From: an uncultured Litoreibacter sp.
Lineage (GTDB): Bacteria; Pseudomonadota; Alphaproteobacteria; Rhodobacterales; Rhodobacteraceae
Direction: 5' to 3'
NCBI GenBank assembly: GCA_947493265.1
Contig: CANLQL010000001.1
Location: 186,001-250,000 of the forward strand
Length of the DNA: 64,000 nt
The notes under the pieces were generated by a model. The model did no database searches. It was given only the letters and a program-made list of their open reading frames with translations, and was not told the origin of the DNA. The position numbers and the translations under genes were made by a program. This document shows positions 47,491 to 56,758 of this stretch, one piece after another (the first letter of the stretch is position 1; each line of letters starts with the position of its first letter).

Positions 47491-47879
47491 CCGAGCGGGG
47501 CAACGCCAAGCGGTACGTTAAACTTTTCGCACCAGATATAAACTTCGTTATAGTCATCCGGGTCGATGCCGGCTGGTAGCTTGTAGGAGGACGCGCCGGT
47601 GTTGGATGTCAGCTTCCCGCTTAGGGTTGCCGGATCGTAGGTTCCATCCTTGCCCAGCGCCACTTTTGGATCAGGGGCACCATCAAAGGTGAAATCGCTC
47701 AAAAGCTCGACCGTGCCGCCTTTTCCAGACTTAACAAGTTCTGCGCGGCCCGTTGTGACGTGATTGCTCAAGCCCTTAAATTCGCCAATACGGCCATGAC
47801 CATCCGCGAATGCCGGGACAGAAAAAGCAAGCAATGGTGTGACAGCAACGGCTGTTTTCAAAAGTGTGCGACGGTTCAT
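47487..47879 (-). CDS. DM13 domain protein, Tat-exported
   Basis: A 130-residue exported protein with a twin-arginine signal ([11 protein letters not shown] at residues 3-13) cleaved near AFADG. The mature part of about 105 residues is a single DM13 domain: [19 protein letters not shown], the [14 protein letters not shown] stretch, SSYKLPAG and the conserved [18 protein letters not shown] with one cysteine. DM13 is thought to bind a redox cofactor or heme-like group in the periplasm. It overlaps the hslV stop by 4 bases on the opposite strand and is divergent from hslU. Confidence 0.86.
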   Translation of the reverse strand: MNRRTLLKTAVAVTPLLAFSVPAFADGHGRIGEFKGLSNHVTTGRAELVKSGKGGTVELLSDFTFDGAPDPKVALGKDGTYDPATLSGKLTSNTGASSYKLPAGIDPDDYNEVYIWCEKFNVPLGVAPLG

Positions 47880-48035
47880 GTGAGTCTCCGTTAATGTTAT
47901 TCGCAGAGTATTGTCTGGAAAATTCTGCCCGAATAGCCCGTATCACGCGATTGTAATGGCCCGTGACAGATTGCCTTGCGTTTCGCGCCGCAACGCATAA
48001 GTCTCTTTGAACATGAATGTTGAGGATATTGACCC

Positions 48036-49343
48036 GTGACCGACCTTACCCCCCGCGAGATTGTCTCTGAACTTGATCGATTCATCATCGGTCAAAACGA
48101 TGCCAAGCGGGCCGTGGCCGTGGCTTTGCGAAACAGATGGCGGCGCAAGCAGCTTTCTGACGATCTGCGTGACGAGGTCTATCCTAAAAATATCCTGATG
48201 ATCGGACCAACCGGTGTTGGCAAGACCGAGATTTCCCGCAGGCTGGCAAAGCTTGCCAAGGCACCGTTTCTGAAGATCGAAGCAACGAAATTCACAGAAG
48301 TAGGGTATGTTGGGCGTGACGTGGAACAGATCATCCGCGATCTTGTGGACGCCGCTATTTTGATGGTGCGCGAACAGATGCGCGAAGATGTCAAAGCCGC
48401 CGCCCATGAAGCCGCAGAAACCCGCGTTATTGAAGCTTTGTCCGGACCCGATGCGCGCGACCAAACCCGTGAAATGTTCCGAAAGAAGCTGCGGGACGGT
48501 TTGCTGGATGACAAGGAAATCGAACTGGACATCGCCGACACATCGAACCCGTTTCAGATGTTCGAGATGCCCGGCCAACAACCCGGTCAGGGCGGGATGA
48601 TGAATTTGGGCGACATGTTTGGCAAAGCCATGGGCGGTCGGACCACGCGTCGCAAAATGAAGGTTTCCGAAAGCTATGAAGTGCTGATCGCCGACGAGGC
48701 GGACAAGCTTTTGGATCAGGAAACGATCACGGAAGCTGCCATCGAAGCCGTGGAGCAAAACGGGATTGTGTTTCTGGACGAGATCGACAAGGTCTGCGCG
48801 CGTGCTGATGCCCGCGGTGCCGATGTCAGCCGCGAAGGTGTACAACGCGACCTTCTGCCTTTGATCGAAGGGACCACCGTGTCCACCAAGCATGGGCCGG
48901 TGAAAACCGATCATGTGCTATTCATCGCATCAGGCGCGTTTCATATCGCCAAGCCGTCTGATCTTCTGCCGGAACTTCAGGGTCGCCTGCCGATCCGAGT
49001 AGAGCTTCGCGCGCTGACCGAAGAGGACTTCGTTCGTATTCTGACGGAAACCGATAACGCGTTGACGCTTCAATATACGGCTTTGATGAAAACCGAAGAG
49101 GTCGTCGTGAACTTTACCAAGGATGGTATCGGCGCGCTTGCAAAGATTGCTGCGGACGTAAACCAAAGCGTCGAAAATATCGGAGCCCGCAGGCTCTATA
49201 CCGTTCTTGAGCGCGTGTTTGAGGAACTTAGCTTTGATGCACCTGACAAGTCTGGCGATGAAATCACCGTTGATGCCGAATTTGTTGAGAAAAACCTTGG
49301 TGAGTTGAGCCGTTCTGCCGATCTCAGCCGGTATGTTTTGTAA
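48036..49343 (+). CDS. hslU: ATP-dependent protease ATPase subunit HslU
   Basis: A 435-residue AAA+ unfoldase that feeds substrates to HslV. Walker A is [11 protein letters not shown] near residue 51, the pore motif GYVGRD lies near 90, Walker B is IVFLDEIDK near 246, and the C-terminal tail LSRYVL, which docks into HslV, is intact. The start is GTG at 48036; an eight-codon frame (48013-48039) ends with a TGA overlapping it. A sigma-32-like CTTG near 47981 is a weak candidate promoter. The gene is separated from hslV by the DM13 gene. Confidence 0.96.
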   Translation: MTDLTPREIVSELDRFIIGQNDAKRAVAVALRNRWRRKQLSDDLRDEVYPKNILMIGPTGVGKTEISRRLAKLAKAPFLKIEATKFTEVGYVGRDVEQIIRDLVDAAILMVREQMREDVKAAAHEAAETRVIEALSGPDARDQTREMFRKKLRDGLLDDKEIELDIADTSNPFQMFEMPGQQPGQGGMMNLGDMFGKAMGGRTTRRKMKVSESYEVLIADEADKLLDQETITEAAIEAVEQNGIVFLDEIDKVCARADARGADVSREGVQRDLLPLIEGTTVSTKHGPVKTDHVLFIASGAFHIAKPSDLLPELQGRLPIRVELRALTEEDFVRILTETDNALTLQYTALMKTEEVVVNFTKDGIGALAKIAADVNQSVENIGARRLYTVLERVFEELSFDAPDKSGDEITVDAEFVEKNLGELSRSADLSRYVL

Positions 49344-49385
49344 ATTCCAGTATCGCGACTGACAGTAAGCCGCTAGCACGAGCGT

Positions 49386-50609
49386 ATGGATACGCTCAGC
49401 TTCATCCGCAACAATTTCCGATGGCTCCTTGCGGGGATGCTTCTGACGTTTTCGTCCTCGTTTGGGCAAACGTTCTTTATCTCGGTGTTTGCTGGTGAAA
49501 TCCAAGCTGCATTCGGGCTGAGCCATGGTGCATGGGGTGGGATCTATATGGTCGGGACGCTTGCGTCAGCGGCCGTGATGATCTGGGCAGGCAGCTTAAC
49601 GGACTACTTTCGGGTCCGACAAATTGGCGCGTTGACCCTGGCCCTGTTGGCTGTGGCCTGCTTGGCAGTCGCCGTGGCGCCCAGCGTTTGGATGCTGCCC
49701 TTTGTTGTTTTTCTATTGCGCATATCCGGGCAAGGCATGGCCAGCCACACCGCGTCCGTTTCGATGGCCCGGTGGTTTGTGGCGGCCCGTGGTCGGGCTT
49801 TGGCAATCGCAGCCTTCGGGTATTCGATAGGTGAGGCGACTTTGCCGATCGTCTTCGTTGTGCTCATGGGTTTTATCGGGTGGCGCGGGTCATGGGGGAT
49901 CGCTGCAGTCATTGTTCTGGCCATCATCCCGATACTGATCATGCTGCTAAAATCAGAACGGACACCGCAATCAACGGCATCGGAAAACCACGCATCCGGC
50001 ATGGCAGACAGGCATTGGACCCGGTCAGAGGTTTTGCGCCATAAACTGTTTTGGTTTTTGTTGCCGACGTTGCTTGGACCGTCTGCATTCGGAACGGCGT
50101 TCTTCTTTCACCAAGTCCATCTGGCGGACATCAAGGGCTGGGAACATCTGGACCTGGTCAGCCTGTTTCCGGTTTACACCGGGGCTGCGGTTATCTCCAT
50201 GGCGCTGTCCGGGTTTGCGATTGACCGGTTCGGGTCTGCCCGCCTGATGCCGCTTTTCATGATCCCCGTGGCGTGTGGCTTTGCGCTGTTTGCGATCGCG
50301 GATTCTATCCTGCTGGCAGCAATTGCAGTTGCTGGCTACGGCATCACCACTGGCATCAATGCAACCCTGTCATCTGCTTTTTGGGCAGAATTCTATGGAA
50401 CGCGCTTTATCGGTTCCATCAAGGCAATGGCGACGGCTGTGATGGTTCTTGGATCTGCCATCGGGCCGGGTCTGACTGGGTATTTGATTGATTTCGGGAT
50501 CGATTTTGATCAGCAGCTTTTGTGGATTTCGCTCTACTATCTGACCGCCGCGGTTTTGGCCGGGATCGGGATCAGATCGACCCGACGCATGGCTATCGCT
50601 GACGCCTAA
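49386..50609 (+). CDS. MFS transporter
   Basis: A 407-residue major facilitator with twelve predicted membrane segments. It has the pattern GSLTDYFRVRQIGALTLALLA after segment two, a form of the family motif A, and a longer central loop near residue 185-215 with SERTPQSTASENHA. Family members export or import sugars, organic acids or drugs; the substrate is unknown. It stands alone downstream of hslU; its 3' end overlaps the convergent smr-domain gene by 17 bases. Confidence 0.9.
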   Translation: MDTLSFIRNNFRWLLAGMLLTFSSSFGQTFFISVFAGEIQAAFGLSHGAWGGIYMVGTLASAAVMIWAGSLTDYFRVRQIGALTLALLAVACLAVAVAPSVWMLPFVVFLLRISGQGMASHTASVSMARWFVAARGRALAIAAFGYSIGEATLPIVFVVLMGFIGWRGSWGIAAVIVLAIIPILIMLLKSERTPQSTASENHASGMADRHWTRSEVLRHKLFWFLLPTLLGPSAFGTAFFFHQVHLADIKGWEHLDLVSLFPVYTGAAVISMALSGFAIDRFGSARLMPLFMIPVACGFALFAIADSILLAAIAVAGYGITTGINATLSSAFWAEFYGTRFIGSIKAMATAVMVLGSAIGPGLTGYLIDFGIDFDQQLLWISLYYLTAAVLAGIGIRSTRRMAIADA

Positions 50610-51189
50610 GGTAAATGTAATACGCACCACTTCCGCCATGCTTCGCGCTTGCCTGAGCGACCTGAAGAACCAGTGGTTTAACCGGCTGCTGTTGAAGCCA
50701 TTGCGGCACCTGATGTTTCAAAACACCGATGCGGGCCGGGATCGGGCCGTCCCCCGGCTTCACTTTCCCTTTGCCCGTAATCACCAATACCAATCTTTTG
50801 CCCGCAGAGTGCGACCCCAGGATAAAGTTCACAAGCGCCGGATGCGCCTGATCCAGCGTCATGCCGTGCAGGTCAATGCGCCCCTCTGGCACAAGCATTC
50901 CGCGCTTCATCTTTCCAAAGGATTTCGCATCCATTTGGACAGGGCTGGTCTGCAAACTGTCCGTGATTGAGGGCGCAAGGCTGTTTGGACGTGGTTTGGG
51001 TTTGGCAAGCTGTCCAATGACAAAATCTGTTTGCAAAGGTGTCGGTTTTTTGCGCGGTTTTGAATTCAGCACTTTCGCTGGATCGACCGGTTTTGCAGCT
51101 TTTGGGTGCAAGGCTGTGGTTGTGTCTGCAACCTTCGTCCAAAGCTCTTTTTCTTCGGAACTTAGGTGCCTTGGCTTACGGCGCGACAT
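50593..51189 (-). CDS. Smr/MutS2 C-terminal domain protein
   Basis: A 198-residue protein. The N-terminal part is basic and low-complexity (MSRRKPRHLSSEEKELW). The C-terminal 95 residues form an Smr domain with the GRIDLHGMTLDQAHPALVNF motif near residue 102 and LVLVITGKGK near 135. Smr domains nick DNA or cleave RNA. It follows mltA after four bases, the last gene of the Tim44-like-mltA-smr operon, an order I associate with alphaproteobacteria. Confidence 0.9.
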   Translation of the reverse strand: MSRRKPRHLSSEEKELWTKVADTTTALHPKAAKPVDPAKVLNSKPRKKPTPLQTDFVIGQLAKPKPRPNSLAPSITDSLQTSPVQMDAKSFGKMKRGMLVPEGRIDLHGMTLDQAHPALVNFILGSHSAGKRLVLVITGKGKVKPGDGPIPARIGVLKHQVPQWLQQQPVKPLVLQVAQASAKHGGSGAYYIYLRRQR

Positions 51190-51193
51190 CGGT

Positions 51194-52225
51194 TCAGCCC
51201 CCAGGGGCGAGCGCGAAAGCGACTTGGATTGGCATCAGCACAACCATTCGGCCTGGGTCTTTTATGCGTCCAGCAATTCGGCCTGCCTGATCACCCGTCC
51301 CGTAAAATACATCTGCACGTTGCGCGCCCTTGATGGCCGAGCCTGTGTCTTGCGCGATCATCAAGCGGTTCAGTGGTTCCGCGCCGCCTTTTTCAATCCA
51401 GACGGGCGCGCCAAGCGTGGTGTATGCCGGATCAACCGCGATGGATCGCATCTTGGTGATGGACCTGTTCATTGCGCCCAATGGACCGCGCGAGGCTGGC
51501 ACCTCGGAAACTTCGCGGAAAAACACGAACGACGGGTTGTGCTGAAGAAGATCACGGCCGGCTTCCGGGTTTCGTTTGACCCAACGCTGAATGACCTGCG
51601 CGGACACCTGATGAGGTTGATAGACGCCGCGGCGGACAAGCTCTTGTCCAATGGATCGATATTCATGACCATTCTTGCCAGCGTAGCCGACGCGCAGCGC
51701 GCCGCCTTCAGACAGCTTCACCCGGCCTGACCCTTGGATTTGTAGGAAGAAAACATCGACAGGGTCATCGACCCAGGCAATTTCCAGGCCCCGGCCGCTC
51801 AGCAGATTCTGATCTTCGATCTGTTCGCGAGAATACCATAGCGATCCATTGCGAACCTCTGGCGGTTTTGCATAGATCGGGTAGCGGTATGGCCCTTGGC
51901 GCGACCTCGATCCTTTCAATTCAGGCTCAAAATACCCTGTAAAAAGCGCGGGTTCTTCCCCACCGATCAAGACTGGGCGGAAGAATAGCTCAAAAAACGC
52001 TTTTGCAGTAGGTTGACTAGTGGCCAGCGCGCAGAGCGACTTCCACTCCGGGTTTTCGATATCGATACAGGTATCTTGAAAGACAGACAGCGCGGCTTCG
52101 TGGTCGTCTTCTTCCCATCCGCGCAAGTCTTCAAATTTGAGGACTTCAACAGTCGGGCCAGCGGCGGCCTCGGCACTCAAGAGAGCACCCAGAATATATG
52201 CCGCTGCCCCAAGGCCGAACCTCAT
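51194..52225 (-). CDS. mltA: Membrane-bound lytic murein transglycosylase A
   Basis: A 343-residue exported transglycosylase with a signal peptide of about 22 residues (cleavage near SAEAAAG) but no lipobox cysteine, unlike E. coli MltA. The MltA domain has ALFTGYFEPELKGSRS near residue 94, and the C-terminal 3D domain contains the SIAVDPAYTTLGAPVWIE and IAQDTGSAIKGAQRADVFYG motifs with the catalytic aspartates. It cleaves peptidoglycan glycan strands to 1,6-anhydro products. It overlaps the end of the Tim44-like gene (ATGA). Confidence 0.93.
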   Translation of the reverse strand: MRFGLGAAAYILGALLSAEAAAGPTVEVLKFEDLRGWEEDDHEAALSVFQDTCIDIENPEWKSLCALATSQPTAKAFFELFFRPVLIGGEEPALFTGYFEPELKGSRSRQGPYRYPIYAKPPEVRNGSLWYSREQIEDQNLLSGRGLEIAWVDDPVDVFFLQIQGSGRVKLSEGGALRVGYAGKNGHEYRSIGQELVRRGVYQPHQVSAQVIQRWVKRNPEAGRDLLQHNPSFVFFREVSEVPASRGPLGAMNRSITKMRSIAVDPAYTTLGAPVWIEKGGAEPLNRLMIAQDTGSAIKGAQRADVFYGTGDQAGRIAGRIKDPGRMVVLMPIQVAFALAPGG

Positions 52226-52890
52226 TCGCCAGTTGCGACCAGCTGCCAGTTTGGATCATCCGCACCCATCGTCCGAGCGAACGTCCAGACATCACGCTGA
52301 CGCTTGATCTCGTTCGGGTTGCCCTCAACGATGTCACCGGCGCTGTCGCGAACAACAGATGTCAGCTCTCCAACGAACTTGACCTTCAACTCGGCCTCAT
52401 TGCTGGTTTTGTCGATCTCAGCATCAAGCAGCGTCACTTCACGCACGCCCACGAACTCAGCCTCAACCAAAAGGCCTTCTTTCTTGCGCAGCTCGATCAC
52501 CTCGCCGAAGGTTTCAAACACTTCATCAGAAAGGAACGGCTTGATATCTTCAATGTCGCCGTTTTCGAAAGCCATCAGGATCATTTCATAAGCGCCGCGG
52601 GCACCGCCCAAAAAGTCGGAGACGCCAAAGCTTGGCTCCAGACCTTTCATGGTCGCCAATGCGGCCGCCGCATCACTGTCTTCGTCGACGTGATCGGTGA
52701 TGTCACGGTCGGGACCACCTTCGATCACTTCGAAATTATCCCGCGCACGGGAGGCGGCATCATTTGCCCCAGGAACTGGAAGCGGAGGCTTTTCAAACCC
52801 CTCGCGGGTGCCCAATACGTTTTTCAAGCGCAGGATCAGGAATACGGCAATGCCGGCAAGGACTAGTAGCTGGATCATCTCGCTGCTCAT
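52222..52890 (-). CDS. Tim44/TimA family inner-membrane protein
   Basis: A 222-residue protein with one N-terminal membrane segment (residues about 5-22: MIQLLVLAGIAVFLILRLK) and a C-terminal Tim44-like domain (about 90-222) with FLGGARGAYEMILMAFENGD and RDVWTFARTMGADDPNWQLV. Tim44 in mitochondria anchors the import motor; in Caulobacter and relatives, TimA is implicated in protein-export or cell-division quality control, role unclear. It is the first gene of the Tim44-like-mltA-smr unit, divergent from fxsA across 106 bases. Confidence 0.9.
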   Translation of the reverse strand: MSSEMIQLLVLAGIAVFLILRLKNVLGTREGFEKPPLPVPGANDAASRARDNFEVIEGGPDRDITDHVDEDSDAAAALATMKGLEPSFGVSDFLGGARGAYEMILMAFENGDIEDIKPFLSDEVFETFGEVIELRKKEGLLVEAEFVGVREVTLLDAEIDKTSNEAELKVKFVGELTSVVRDSAGDIVEGNPNEIKRQRDVWTFARTMGADDPNWQLVATGE

Positions 52891-52996
52891 TCAAACCTCA
52901 ATTTGGGTGCAGATTGGCAATTTTAAACTCAGACCCTTATGTAGGTGCTCGGGGGGCACAAGTCCACCTGAGGAACACCTCACGAAAGAGGCATCT

Positions 52997-53506
52997 ATGT
53001 GGCTATTCGTCCTATTTGTTACGATTCCGATCATTGAGATCGCATTATTTATCCAAGTTGGTGGCTGGCTTGGCCTGTGGCCGACGCTGGGAATCGTTAT
53101 TCTGACCGCTATTTTGGGCACGTATTTGGTACGTGCTCAGGGTTTGGCGGCGATGTCCGATATCCGGTCAAACCTTAATGATCTTCGTGATCCGACGGAA
53201 TCATTGGCGCACGGCGCAATGATACTGGCCGCTGGATTGCTATTGCTGACCCCTGGGTTTTTCACCGATGCGGTTGGGTTTGCGTTTCTTGCCCCGCCTG
53301 TCCGTATGGGAGTATTCCACTACATCCGGTCGCGCATCAAAGTGCAAAGCTTCGTGCATACCGGGTCCGGGACCTATCAAAACACCCGTGAAAACAGATC
53401 GCAGGGCGATGTCATTGATGGTGAATTTGATGAGCTTGTCGATGATCCGGCCGAAATCGAAGCAAAAGACCCGAATGGCCGGCCTTCTGGCTGGACACGC
53501 CATTGA
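52997..53506 (+). CDS. fxsA: FxsA family membrane protein
   Basis: A 169-residue cytoplasmic membrane protein. The first 110 residues hold four hydrophobic segments and the family pattern MWLFVLFVTIPIIEIALFIQ at the start and GTYLVRAQG near residue 45, followed by a hydrophilic tail. The tail is acidic and rich in Asp (DGEFDELVDDPAEIEAKD). FxsA is named for suppression of phage F exclusion in E. coli. The start is placed at MWLF after a GAAAGAGG site, since the longer frame would overlap the divergent Tim44-like gene. secB follows at 53565. Confidence 0.9.
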   Translation: MWLFVLFVTIPIIEIALFIQVGGWLGLWPTLGIVILTAILGTYLVRAQGLAAMSDIRSNLNDLRDPTESLAHGAMILAAGLLLLTPGFFTDAVGFAFLAPPVRMGVFHYIRSRIKVQSFVHTGSGTYQNTRENRSQGDVIDGEFDELVDDPAEIEAKDPNGRPSGWTRH

Positions 53507-53564
53507 GACCCCCTTGCTGACCTGCTAAGAGGCCGCAACTAGTTTCGTCGAAGGAGACACCAAT

Positions 53565-54056
53565 ATGGCCGAAGAAAACGGCGCAGCCCCAGCTCAACCA
53601 CGTATGCAGGTGCTGGCACAATTCATCAAAGATATGTCGTTCGAAAACGTCGCGGCGCAAAAAGGCCTCACCGACCCTGAAGGTGGACCGGACATTCAGG
53701 TTCAGGTCAACCTGGACGCGAAAAAGCGCACCGCTGAAAACCAGTACGACGTCACGGTTAAGCTGGAAGTTTCTGCGAAGACGAAAGAGGGCGGTGCCCC
53801 GATCTTCTTGATGGAACTTGAATATACTGGCGTCTTCCTTGTCGAAAACGTTCCAGACGAACAACTGCATCCGTTCTTAATGATCGAATGCCCACGCATG
53901 TTGTTCCCGTTCCTGCGCCGGATTGTCAGCGATGTGACACGCGACGGTGGGTTCCCGCCACTGAACTTGGAAAACATCGATTTCCTCGCCTTGTATCGCA
54001 ACGAATTGGCACGACGCGCCCAGGCGGAAGCAGCTGGCAAAAAAGCCGACGCTTAA
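53565..54056 (+). CDS. secB: Protein-export chaperone SecB
   Basis: A 163-residue cytosolic chaperone that holds preproteins unfolded and delivers them to SecA. Features are the acidic N-terminus, QFIKDMSFENVAAQKGL near residue 22, and the family signature CPRMLFPFLRRIVSDVTRDGGFPPLNLENIDF (quoted here as the segment CPRMLFPFLRR to FPPLNLENID). A GAAGGAGA ribosome site lies upstream. The C-terminus is basic and flexible. SecA (22569-25259) carries the matching C-terminal zinc motif. Confidence 0.95.
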   Translation: MAEENGAAPAQPRMQVLAQFIKDMSFENVAAQKGLTDPEGGPDIQVQVNLDAKKRTAENQYDVTVKLEVSAKTKEGGAPIFLMELEYTGVFLVENVPDEQLHPFLMIECPRMLFPFLRRIVSDVTRDGGFPPLNLENIDFLALYRNELARRAQAEAAGKKADA

Positions 54057-54739
54057 CCCAGCTTCGTCCAAAGAACATCGCCGCCCATTTTGCCGATAAA
54101 TTCGGCATGGGCGGCTTTTTCGTCTTCAGTCAAACGACTTGCAAGCGGTGACGGTCGTGGCTCCGGTCGCCAAGCCTCTTCTGTCGTGTCTTTCGAAGAT
54201 CCTGAGCTTGCAAGAACAAGATCCGGTTGGCGGCCGCCAATGAGTTCCAGATAAACTTCGGCAAGGATTTCACTGTCGAGCAACGCGCCGTGTTTTTCAC
54301 GGGCAGAGTTATCAATTCCAAAGCGACGGCACAGGGCGTCCAAAGACGCAGGCGAGCCGGGAAATTTCTTCCGCGCAATCGCGAGCGTGTCTAAGGCCTG
54401 AGAATTTGGAAGTGTCGGCAAGTTTGCCCAGCCAAGTTCGGCATTGAGAAATTTCATGTCGAACGCAGCGTTGTGAATGACAAGTTTGCCATCTTGGACA
54501 AAGTCCAGAAATTCCTGACCGATGGCTTTGAATTTCGGTTTGTCTCGTAGGAAATCGTCGCCAAGCCCATGAACTTCAAAAGCGGCTGTCGGCATAGATC
54601 GCTCGGGATTTATATACTGATGATACACGCGCCCGGTGGGCATATGGTTGTGCAATTCAACCGCACCAATTTCGACGATGCGGTCACCTTCCTCAGGCTC
54701 AAACCCTGTGGTTTCTGTGTCGAGGACGATTTCTCTCAT
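54053..54739 (-). CDS. dnaQ: DNA polymerase III epsilon subunit (proofreading exonuclease)
   Basis: A 228-residue DEDDh exonuclease. Exo I is LDTETTG at residues 6-12, exo II is LVIHNAAFDMKFL near 89-101, and exo III contains HGALLDSEILAEVY near 160 with the catalytic His and Asp. It proofreads for the replicative polymerase. Its start shares bases with the coaE stop (TGATG). This is the last gene of the leftward maf-aroE-coaE-dnaQ operon, an origin-proximal cluster. It converges with secB, with a 4-base overlap. Confidence 0.95.
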   Translation of the reverse strand: MREIVLDTETTGFEPEEGDRIVEIGAVELHNHMPTGRVYHQYINPERSMPTAAFEVHGLGDDFLRDKPKFKAIGQEFLDFVQDGKLVIHNAAFDMKFLNAELGWANLPTLPNSQALDTLAIARKKFPGSPASLDALCRRFGIDNSAREKHGALLDSEILAEVYLELIGGRQPDLVLASSGSSKDTTEEAWRPEPRPSPLASRLTEDEKAAHAEFIGKMGGDVLWTKLG

Positions 54740-55332
54740 CAGGGTCTCGCAAGCTCTTCTACCAAGGCTTCAACTTTTTCCTTTGTCTCTGCGATCGTCA
54801 AGGTTTCGATCACGAAATCCGCGCGGCGACGCTTTTCCACGTCTGGGGTCTGACGGCTGAGGATCATTTGAAAAGTCGCTTCGTCCATCGTTCCACGATC
54901 TAGCACCCGTTGGCGCTGAACATCCGCCGGCGCTGTCACCACAAGCACGCCGTCCATATTGTCAGCGCCGCCAGTTTCAAAAAGCAGCGGTATATCAAGC
55001 ACAATCAAGGGGGCCTGATCGTTATGTCCAATGAAATCCGCGCGGTTCTTGGCAACTAACGGATGAACGACACTTTCAATCTTTCTAAGAAGGTCTGGGT
55101 CAGCAGTGATCGCGTCTTTCAGAACAGCTTTATCAACACCGTTTTCACCAACGGCAGATGGCACCAGGTTCTTGATCGCATCGACAGCCGCGCCGCCTGG
55201 TTCGTATAGCGTCGCAACCGTTTGGTCTGCATCCCAAACAGGCACACCAAGATCGCGAAACATATTTGCAGTGGTTGTTTTCCCCATCCCTATGGAGCCC
55301 GTCAAACCCAGCAAATAGGGCGCTTTGGTCAT
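54739..55332 (-). CDS. coaE: Dephospho-CoA kinase
   Basis: A 197-residue kinase for the last step of coenzyme A synthesis, phosphorylating the 3'-hydroxyl of dephospho-CoA. The P-loop is GLTGSIGMGKTT at residues 9-20, followed by the DADQTVATLY motif near 35 and VLDIPLLFETG near 105. The start overlaps the aroE stop (ATGA). Length is normal for the family (about 200). Confidence 0.95.
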   Translation of the reverse strand: MTKAPYLLGLTGSIGMGKTTTANMFRDLGVPVWDADQTVATLYEPGGAAVDAIKNLVPSAVGENGVDKAVLKDAITADPDLLRKIESVVHPLVAKNRADFIGHNDQAPLIVLDIPLLFETGGADNMDGVLVVTAPADVQRQRVLDRGTMDEATFQMILSRQTPDVEKRRRADFVIETLTIAETKEKVEALVEELARP

Positions 55333-56162
55333 GACAAAACAGCCTGACGAAGTGCCTGATCAACTTCTGGGCGTTTTCCAAACCAACGCTCAAAGCCCGG
55401 TGCTGCTTGATGCAACAGCATTCCAAGCCCATCGACCGTTTTGCAGCCGCGCTGTTCGGCGTCTTTCAGCAAATTTGTCTGCAAGGGAGTGTAGACGATA
55501 TCGGTGACCAGTGTCTTGGCGCTCAGACTATCGAGCTTAATCTTCAGCTCTTCCTTACCAACCATACCCAGGGAGGTTGTGTTGACCAGTGTCGCGACGT
55601 CACTCAAATGGTTAGGGGCCTGGGTCCAGTCTACGATTGTGACCTTCGCGCCGAAATGGGCCTTTAATGCGTCCGCGCGGGCACGGGTTCGATTGGCGAT
55701 TAGAACGTGAGGCACGCCTTGTTGGATCAGACCCGCAACAATAGCGCGCGCCGCACCACCCGCGCCAAGAACAAGTGCGTCGCCGTCTTTACCCGTCCAA
55801 TCAGGCGCCTCTTGTTTCAGATTGGCAATAAACCCAGCGCCGTCCGTATTGTCTGCGTGCAGTTTTCCGTCTGTCTGAAACGTCAACGTGTTTGCCGCAC
55901 CAATAAGCGCCGCACGATCTGAAACGACATCAGCAATGTTCAAAACCGCTTCTTTGTGGGGAATAGTAACGTTGACTCCGCGAAAGCCCATCTTCGGCAG
56001 ATTGTCTAGCACATGGGCTAAATCGCTGCTTTCAACGTTCATCGGGATGTAGTGCCCATTGATGCCGTATCGAGACAACCAATGTCCGTGGAGAGTTGGG
56101 CTTTTGGAGTGTGCAATAGGGTGCCCAATCACGCCCGCCAGTGGAATGGCTGAATTTGTCAT
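55329..56162 (-). CDS. aroE: Shikimate dehydrogenase (NADP+)
   Basis: A 277-residue enzyme that reduces 3-dehydroshikimate in aromatic amino-acid synthesis. Substrate-binding motifs are GVIGHPIAHSKSPTLHG near residue 10, VTIPHKEAV near 60 with the catalytic lysine, and NTDGAGF near 100. The NADP-binding site is VLGAGGAARAIV near 127. Overlaps by 4 bases with maf upstream and coaE downstream (ATGA in both cases). Confidence 0.95.
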   Translation of the reverse strand: MTNSAIPLAGVIGHPIAHSKSPTLHGHWLSRYGINGHYIPMNVESSDLAHVLDNLPKMGFRGVNVTIPHKEAVLNIADVVSDRAALIGAANTLTFQTDGKLHADNTDGAGFIANLKQEAPDWTGKDGDALVLGAGGAARAIVAGLIQQGVPHVLIANRTRARADALKAHFGAKVTIVDWTQAPNHLSDVATLVNTTSLGMVGKEELKIKLDSLSAKTLVTDIVYTPLQTNLLKDAEQRGCKTVDGLGMLLHQAAPGFERWFGKRPEVDQALRQAVLS

Positions 56163-56758
56163 CCGTCGATCATGCCTCTTAGGGTCAAGTAGTTGAGAAC
56201 TTCCAATAACGGCATTCCCAAGACAGTGAAATAGTCACCTTCGATACGGGTAAACAATCGCGCGCCTTCTGCTTCCAATTGATACCCACCGACACAGTGG
56301 CGGACCTGGTCCCAGTTTCGGGCAATATAATCTTCGATATATGTATCAGTCAGGTCACGCATATGCAGCTTTGCATGGGCCACTCTGCGCCAAACAGGTT
56401 TCGCATTTTCATAGATCACAGCAGCGCTGAAAAGATCATGCGATTTGCCGCGCAACTGGTGAAGCTGGTCTACAAGCGCGCTTGGGTTGTTTGGTTTTGA
56501 TAGCAACATCCCATCAAAGGACAGGACCTGATCACTGCCAAGAACAGCGGCGTCTGGGTTTTTCAAAGAAATCTTGCGGGCTTTATATTCAGCCAGTGCA
56601 TCAGCGATATCACGCGGCTCTACGCCTTCGCGGATCATGCTGGTCCTGATCGTCTCTTCGTCTATATTGGGTTTAGCAACATCGACATCTACGCCAGCGT
56701 TCTTGATCATCTCCAGGCGTATCGAAGATCCGGACGCGAGAATTAGTCTGGTCGTCAT
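56159..56758 (-). CDS. maf: Maf family nucleotide pyrophosphatase
   Basis: A 199-residue Maf protein. The signature LILASGSSIRLEMIKNAG lies at residues 5-22, where the Ser and Arg bind substrate; YKARKIS and VLGSDQVL near residue 70 follow. Maf proteins hydrolyse non-canonical nucleoside triphosphates; a subfamily acts on dTTP and UTP. It is the first gene of the leftward maf-aroE-coaE-dnaQ operon, and its start borders the AT-rich oriC candidate. Confidence 0.93.
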   Translation of the reverse strand: MTTRLILASGSSIRLEMIKNAGVDVDVAKPNIDEETIRTSMIREGVEPRDIADALAEYKARKISLKNPDAAVLGSDQVLSFDGMLLSKPNNPSALVDQLHQLRGKSHDLFSAAVIYENAKPVWRRVAHAKLHMRDLTDTYIEDYIARNWDQVRHCVGGYQLEAEGARLFTRIEGDYFTVLGMPLLEVLNYLTLRGMIDG

